Part shown: in pieces, positions 59,799 through 64,000 of the stretch
Layout: the number at the start of each line of letters is the position of its first letter
How positions within the stretch are numbered: the first letter of the stretch is position 1
DNA from: Anaerolineales bacterium UBA5195
GTDB taxonomy: Bacteria; Chloroflexota; Anaerolineae; Anaerolineales; Villigracilaceae
Assembly (NCBI GenBank): GCA_002412925.1
Contig: DHVZ01000045.1
Span: forward strand, 1 to 64,000
DNA length: 64,000 nucleotides
Direction of reading: 5' to 3'
Position numbers and translations under genes: made by a program
Notes under the pieces: generated by a model
Seen by the model: only the letters and a program-made list of their open reading frames with translations
Database searches by the model: none
What the model was told of the DNA's origin: nothing

Positions 59799-60368
59799 GT
59801 GAAAAACAATCGTTTAAAACTCCTTGAGTGCGCGTTAGAACTATTCTCATCGCGCGGGTACGACGCGGTGGGCGTGCAGGCAGTTGCGGATGCCGCCGGT
59901 TTGAAAAAACCGACGCTCTATCATTATTTTGGCAGCAAAAGCGGCTTGCTGAAAACCCTGCTCGATACGCACTTCGAGGAGCTTTTCATGGCTTTGGAAA
60001 AAGCCGCCGATTATCAGGGCGACGTCAAAACCACGCTGACCACTGTATGCGCCGAATATTTCGATTTCGCCCAGAAAAACCGCTCCTTTTACCGGATGCA
60101 GTTGGCGATGTGGTTCTCCCCCCCCAACAGTGACTCTTTTAGGGCAGTGGCAGTCATCAACGCGCGGCAACAGCAGATCCTGGAAGGGTTGTTCCTCAAG
60201 GCTGCTCAGGATCATGGGAACATGCGCGGGCGTCACCAGGCCTACGCGGCCACCCTTTTGGGCATGGTCAACACCTACATTGCGCTGGGGCTGAACGATT
60301 TCACCGTGCTGGATGCCGAACTGGTCTCCAAAGCTGTTCACCAGTTCATGCACGGAATCTTTTCCTGA
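59799..60368 (+). CDS. TetR-family transcriptional regulator
   Basis: This 189-aa regulator has an N-terminal helix-turn-helix (YDAVGVQAVADAAGLKKPTL, then YHYFGSKSGLL) and an all-helical ligand domain. The GTG at 59799 was chosen because conserved sequence starts there and the promoter lies directly upstream; the frame opens further at 59709 but would cross the promoter. The mRNA is probably leaderless. The palindrome in the promoter, repeated before the amylase gene, suggests control of both. The inducer is unknown. Confidence 0.85.
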   Translation: MKNNRLKLLECALELFSSRGYDAVGVQAVADAAGLKKPTLYHYFGSKSGLLKTLLDTHFEELFMALEKAADYQGDVKTTLTTVCAEYFDFAQKNRSFYRMQLAMWFSPPNSDSFRAVAVINARQQQILEGLFLKAAQDHGNMRGRHQAYAATLLGMVNTYIALGLNDFTVLDAELVSKAVHQFMHGIFS

Positions 60369-60381
60369 AGCCATATTTTTG

Positions 60382-60405
60382 GCTCTCTGGGAATCTCTGT
60401 GGTAA
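60382..60405 (+). repeat. 29-bp dispersed repeat, copy 3 (3' end divergent)
   Basis: GCTCTCTGGGAATCTCTGTG continues with GTAA and then diverges from the AGCCCC of copies 1 and 2. It sits between the TetR and amylase genes. Confidence 0.5.
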
Positions 60406-60503
60406 AGCGGTGCTATTCACCCCGTACCCTGCAAACGCATCAGGGCAAGCGCCCATCGGGGCAGACGGGAAAACTCTGGAGATCCATTTTTTTATCAAAA
60501 GAT

Positions 60504-60517
60504 TGTACCTACTGGTA
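60504..60517. promoter_or_regulatory. TetR operator, site 2, upstream of the amylase gene
   Basis: TGTACC-TAC-TGGTA matches site 1 outside the 3-bp centre. It lies 19-32 bp before the ATG, where binding would block transcription of the GH13 gene. Confidence 0.6.
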
Positions 60518-60535
60518 GGCATACAAGGAGAAGCA

Positions 60536-61903
60536 ATGAAGCAACACTGGTCACAAAACGCGATTTTTTATCACATCTACCCACTGGGGTTTTGCGGTGC
60601 GCCGGAACAGAACGATTTCCATTCGACGGCGGTTCCACGGCTGGACAAAATCAAGGATTGGATCGGGCATTTGCGCGATTTACAGGTTAACGCACTTTAC
60701 CTGGGCCCGGTTTTTGAATCAACAGCGCATGGTTACGATACTGCCGATTATTTCTGGGTCGACCGGCGGCTGGGAACAAACGAGACCCTCCGCGAACTCG
60801 TCCAGGAATTGCACCGTAACAACATCAGGGTTATCCTGGATGGCGTTTTCAACCACGTGGGGCGCGATTTCTGGGCCTTCCGGGATGTTTTGCAGAACCG
60901 GGAAAACTCTTTGTATCGGAACTGGTTCAAAGGTTTGAATTTCGGTGGTCACAGCCCTTATGGCGATCCGTTTGCTTATGAAAGCTGGAACGGCTCCTAT
61001 GACCTAGTGGCGCTTAATTTCAACGAGCCAGCGGTGAAAGAGCATTTGCTCCTGGCCGTTCGGCAGTGGATTGTGGATTTCGAAATCGACGGTTTTCGCC
61101 TGGATGTGGCCGATTGCCTGGATTTGCAGTTCCAGCGCGAACTGGGCTCTTTCTGCCGCAGTCTGCGGCCTGATTTCTGGCTGATGGGAGAGGTCGTCCA
61201 TGGCGATTACCGGCGCTGGGCCAATCCAAAAACGCTGGATTCGGTCACAAATTACGAGGTTTACAAGGGACTGTATTCCAGCCTGGTGGACAAGAATTAT
61301 TTCGAGATAGCCTATGCCCTCAACCGCCAGTTCGGCGCGGGTGGGATTTATCGCAATCTGCCGCTCTACAACTTTGTCGATAATCACGATGTCAACCGCG
61401 TGGCGAGCAACCTGCCAAACCCGGCGCATTTATACCCACTCTATACCTTGTTGTTCACCATGCCAGGTGTGCCATCGATTTATTCTGGCAGTGAGTGGGG
61501 CTTGGAAGGAAAACGCACTGAGACGGACGACCGGCCCCTGCGGCCAAACCTTGACCTGGAAACCATCCGTCAAAACGCCCCGCAGCCGGGACTCGAAAAA
61601 ACGATCGGCCGGTTGGCCCAAATCAGACAGGGTTCCACGGCGCTGAAAGCCGGGAACTACACCCAGCTCTTTGTCAGCCATGAGCAGTTGGCCTTTTCCC
61701 GACAAAAGGATGACGACCAGGTGCTGGTCCTGCTCAACGCGGCAGAAACGCCAACGGCGTTTGAGTTTCCCATGCCACTGGATGACGGCACCCGGTTTGT
61801 GGATTTGCTCAACAGCGGGGAGAGCTTTTCCATAACGGGAGGTAGATTGCGGGTGGAGTCGGTTCCCACACACTGGGCGCGGATTTTACAAGTCGCACAC
61901 TGA
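60536..61903 (+). CDS. GH13 alpha-amylase-family glycoside hydrolase
   Basis: This 455-aa cytoplasmic protein has no signal peptide. The four GH13 regions are complete: DGVFNHVG (I), GFRLDVAD with nucleophile D190 (II), GEVVHG with acid/base E219 (III) and FVDNHDVNRV with D285 (IV). The short C-terminal beta domain fits a small intracellular GH13 acting on maltodextrins or another alpha-glucoside; the exact subfamily is uncertain. I chose the ATG at 60536 with AAGGAG 5 bp upstream; the frame opens earlier at 60410 but through the operator. Probably controlled by the adjacent TetR regulator. Confidence 0.9.
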   Translation: MKQHWSQNAIFYHIYPLGFCGAPEQNDFHSTAVPRLDKIKDWIGHLRDLQVNALYLGPVFESTAHGYDTADYFWVDRRLGTNETLRELVQELHRNNIRVILDGVFNHVGRDFWAFRDVLQNRENSLYRNWFKGLNFGGHSPYGDPFAYESWNGSYDLVALNFNEPAVKEHLLLAVRQWIVDFEIDGFRLDVADCLDLQFQRELGSFCRSLRPDFWLMGEVVHGDYRRWANPKTLDSVTNYEVYKGLYSSLVDKNYFEIAYALNRQFGAGGIYRNLPLYNFVDNHDVNRVASNLPNPAHLYPLYTLLFTMPGVPSIYSGSEWGLEGKRTETDDRPLRPNLDLETIRQNAPQPGLEKTIGRLAQIRQGSTALKAGNYTQLFVSHEQLAFSRQKDDDQVLVLLNAAETPTAFEFPMPLDDGTRFVDLLNSGESFSITGGRLRVESVPTHWARILQVAH

Positions 61904-61944
61904 TGAGGTTGCCAGTTTCGTCAACTCAAAGAGGTTCTTGGCAT

Positions 61945-61971
61945 CCCCATTTTCCGGGTTTGAAAATGGGG
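61945..61971. repeat. Palindromic repeat CCCCATTTT...AAAATGGGG
   Basis: A 9-bp perfect hairpin with a 9-nt loop sits in the 219-bp spacer after the amylase gene. The arms are those of the element inside the activase gene (35300-35337). It may also act as a terminator. Confidence 0.6.
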
Positions 61972-62090
61972 AGAAGATAGAGCAGATTTTGCGGATATGC
62001 CAAAAAGAATAATGGGAATTGCTAACACCAAGTTTCCCAAGGCTTCTAATTCCGGACGTTAAAAACGCCCGGATGGAAGGGATTTGACGC

Positions 62091-62096
62091 TATAAT
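62091..62096 (+). promoter_or_regulatory. Candidate -10 box
   Basis: A perfect TATAAT lies 27 bp before the GTG at 62123, without a clear -35 box at the usual distance. Confidence 0.4.
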
Positions 62097-62122
62097 CAAT
62101 CCAATATCTTCAGATTCTCGCA

Positions 62123-63376
62123 GTGTACAAAAAATTTCTCAAGATGGCAGACAAACTCAAATCTTTTTTTGAAAAATTTGTAATTTTGTTCATACAACCA
62201 CTCTGGAGTTTCCTGTTCAGCTTCAGCGTCTATTTGGGCATCTCCACCCTCAGAGGCTCTCCGTTTCGCGTGAGCGAATTCCCCTACTATAGCTATCTTG
62301 CAGATGCCTTTCTGCACGGTCAGCTCCATCTGAGATTAATCCCTAAGATTCTCCACGACCTATCCTATTTTGGCGGAAAACATTATCTCTACTGGCCCCC
62401 CATGCCAGGTGTAGTTTTAATGCCCTTCGTGGCCATCTTTGGGGTGACCTTCAGCGATGTTCTCTTTTGTCTAACGCTGGGCGCAGTAAATGTTGCCTTA
62501 ATCTCGCACCTGTTATCTCTCGCCCAGCACGAGGGCTTAATCAACCTGAGCGTTTTTCAACGCGGGATTTTGGTTATCTTTTTTGCTTTTGGAACCGTCC
62601 AGTTTCCTATTGCGCCTCTCGGCCAGGTCTGGTTCATCGGGCAACTAACTGGTTTTTGTTTTGTAGCGCTGTCCTATATTGCCGCCCTCAGCTTGCGGGG
62701 GAGCAAAGCTTTCTTTTTTACCGGGCTGGCGATCGCCTGCGCCATGTTAACCAGGAACCATTTGATTTTTTTAGGGATCTGGCCCGGGGTCTATCTGATC
62801 TCAAAACACTGGGCTGACAAACCTCTGCTTTTACGTAACACCGTACTCGCCTTGATCCCGCCCTTTCTGCTTGGAGTCCTTTTTCTGGTCTATAACTACC
62901 AACGCTTTGGGAGCTGGACGGAAGTCGGAATATCCTATCACAAGATGGCAGAGTTTTTCATCGCCGATTACAAAAAATATGGCTATTTCAATATCCACTA
63001 TGTTCCGATCAACTTCTATTACCAATATATCTTTTATCCACTCCCCTTACGGCCAGAAACTCTCATGGGCGGCTCCTTGTTTCTGTTGAGCCCAATTTTC
63101 GCTGGGGTGTTTTTAGTCAACTTCAAGAAGGATCGGAAACTGGATCTGATCACACTGCTAATTTCAATTTTGCTTACCAACCTCCCGATTTTATTATTAA
63201 TGGGGACAGGTTGGGTTCAATTTGGACCACGATACACGCTCGATTTTACCGTCCCGTTGTTGCTCTTCTGCGCAATGGGCATCAAAAGAATGCCCAATCT
63301 CCCGCTTATCCTTTGTACAGCGATCTCTATTTTGCACTATTCGATTGGTGCTTACTTATTTGCTACCGGTCTATGA
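62123..63376 (+). CDS. Multi-pass membrane protein, glycosyltransferase-like
   Basis: This 417-aa protein (410 aa if it starts at the ATG 62144) has about ten membrane helices. A first loop carries RVSEFPYYSYLADAFLHGQL and HYLYWPPMPGVVLMPFVAIF. The helix pattern, the acidic/aromatic first loop and LTRNHLIFLGIWPGVYL resemble GT-C-type lipid-linked sugar or mannosyl transferases (GT39/DUF2079-like). The usual DE or DxD pair is not obvious, so the assignment is tentative. Composition is slightly AT-richer than the neighbours. A second protein of the same general kind begins at 63591. Confidence 0.6.
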   Translation: MYKKFLKMADKLKSFFEKFVILFIQPLWSFLFSFSVYLGISTLRGSPFRVSEFPYYSYLADAFLHGQLHLRLIPKILHDLSYFGGKHYLYWPPMPGVVLMPFVAIFGVTFSDVLFCLTLGAVNVALISHLLSLAQHEGLINLSVFQRGILVIFFAFGTVQFPIAPLGQVWFIGQLTGFCFVALSYIAALSLRGSKAFFFTGLAIACAMLTRNHLIFLGIWPGVYLISKHWADKPLLLRNTVLALIPPFLLGVLFLVYNYQRFGSWTEVGISYHKMAEFFIADYKKYGYFNIHYVPINFYYQYIFYPLPLRPETLMGGSLFLLSPIFAGVFLVNFKKDRKLDLITLLISILLTNLPILLLMGTGWVQFGPRYTLDFTVPLLLFCAMGIKRMPNLPLILCTAISILHYSIGAYLFATGL

Positions 63377-63386
63377 AGGACAAACT

Positions 63387-63557
63387 ATGCCCGATCAAAC
63401 CAGCCCATTCTCTAAATTCTTAAAATTTCGGTTTTCGCTAAAAGCGGACAAACTCAAACGCCGGAAGTTGCTTTCGATAAGTTCGGCTCTTACAACCTGT
63501 TTTCGGGCAAACCCTGTTTACAAGGGGCGGAAAGTAGGTATCTATGCCCAGGTATGA
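63387..63557 (+). CDS. Possible small basic protein (56 aa)
   Basis: An ATG at 63387 with AAGGA 6 bp upstream opens 56 codons, very rich in Lys, Arg and Ser (KADKLKRRKLLS). It has no homology that I recognise. It fills the 214-bp gap between two glycosyltransferase-like genes. It may be a remnant or chance frame. Confidence 0.25.
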   Translation: MPDQTSPFSKFLKFRFSLKADKLKRRKLLSISSALTTCFRANPVYKGRKVGIYAQV

Positions 63558-63590
63558 AAAACTTGCCGTCAAACCTGTGCAGGGAGTGAG

Positions 63591-64000
63591 ATGACAAAAC
63601 CAGTCAGCCACACCATTCTGTTATTAACCGGTTCTTTATTTTCCATCTTTGCAGTCATGGCCCTGCCAGGATTCTATTTCCATAAAGACCTGGAAACCTT
63701 TTGGGCCTGGAGTCAGGCCTGGAATCGGGGCTGGCAAGAAATTTATGTCACCTGCCCAGAATGTAATTATCCAATCATCGGGTTGTTCAGCTCGGCAGGT
63801 CTGACCGGCCTGACCGGCCTGTTGCAGAAGCTCGGGTACGAAAAGGCGGTCTTTGTTTTCAGGCTTTTCCTGGCCTTCGTAGATGGCCTGAACGTCTTCC
63901 TGGTTTACTGGATTTTGAAAAAACTATCCATTGAAAAAGCGGCTTTCTGGGCCGGGGTGATGGGTGTTTCCATCTCTTCCTGGGTGGGTGGAGCGCTCTG
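63591..64000 (+). CDS. Glycosyltransferase-like membrane protein, 3' end outside the window
   Basis: 136 codons are visible. The N-terminal helix (HTILLLTGSLFSIFAVMAL) is followed by a loop with FYFHKDLETFWAWSQAWNRG, where D and E around the Trp residues resemble the first loop of GT39/GT-C membrane glycosyltransferases. More helices follow. GGGAG lies 5 bp before the ATG at 63591. The coding DNA contains a tandem CTGACCGGC duplication around 63801-63822 (GLTGLTGL). It probably belongs with the preceding membrane protein in envelope glycan assembly. Confidence 0.65.
   Translation, partial: MTKPVSHTILLLTGSLFSIFAVMALPGFYFHKDLETFWAWSQAWNRGWQEIYVTCPECNYPIIGLFSSAGLTGLTGLLQKLGYEKAVFVFRLFLAFVDGLNVFLVYWILKKLSIEKAAFWAGVMGVSISSWVGGAL

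Noticed and set aside
63222..63557. 111-codon frame overlapping the end of the glycosyltransferase-like gene
   Set aside because: Its first half is out of frame within a clear membrane protein gene; only the last 56 codons could be real.

Overview
The window is about 64 kb of moderately GC-rich bacterial chromosome. It is most likely from a member of the Chloroflexota, close to Anaerolineae. This placement is inference from gene content: three secreted proteins with NBR1/FW-type Ig-like domains, membrane proteins with N-terminal zinc ribbons and Thr/Pro-rich linkers, very large multi-GAF sensor kinases, a PlsY with the GGAG variant motif, and a MutL-like ATPase operon. There is no 16S rRNA gene to confirm it. 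No phage, transposase, rRNA operon or CRISPR array is visible.

Layout. 1-80 holds the start of a minus-strand gene. 0.6-7.8 kb (+): a cNMP-domain diguanylate cyclase, lysine 2,3-aminomutase (kamA), two FW-domain secreted proteins, a zinc-ribbon membrane protein, an aldo/keto reductase and an MBL-fold hydrolase. 7.8-9.8 kb (-): plsY, a JAMM protease and a membrane protein. 10-18 kb (+): a membrane protein, gyrB, a 1346-aa multi-GAF histidine kinase and a FIST sensor protein. 18.2-20.2 kb (-): trpB2 and a 59-aa ORF behind a tryptophan T-box leader with a consensus promoter. 20.3-23.7 kb (+): a HAD protein, a DUF389-SH3 membrane protein and a phosphohexomutase. 23.7-32.5 kb (-): an LAKTG-tailed surface protein, then a tightly overlapping seven-gene envelope operon around a MutL-like actin-fold ATPase. 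32.7-39.3 kb (+): GlcG/HbpS-like protein, TetR regulator, a giant fused acyl-CoA dehydratase activase and a PAP2 protein. 39.4-48.6 kb (+): a 1010-aa zinc-ribbon membrane protein with an unknown partner, a beta-propeller lipoprotein, a modular FW protein and a small membrane protein. 48.7-59.7 kb (-): FHA-GAF-GGDEF cyclase, CruF-like pair, ribA, a RibD-type reductase, DUF1684, DOPA-dioxygenase family protein, Rrf2 regulator, a second large sensor kinase, lysA, a DivIC-like protein and tRNA-Leu(CAG). 59.8-64 kb (+): TetR regulator, GH13 amylase-family enzyme and two glycosyltransferase-like membrane proteins, the last cut by the window end.

Regulation is unusually readable. Several promoters match TTGACA/TATAAT with 16-17 bp spacing. 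At least three genes (HAD, Rrf2, TetR) have the -10 box so close to the start codon that their mRNAs should be leaderless. The TetR promoter and the amylase leader share the site TGTACC-N3-TGGTA, so the regulator probably controls both. Short palindromic repeats are scattered through the spacers, and three have entered the activase gene in frame.

The strongest candidates for something undescribed are the MutL-like envelope operon (24466-32521), the 59-aa ORF between the Trp T-box and trpB2, the in-frame repeat insertions in the activase, and the 39.4-43.5 kb zinc-ribbon pair.
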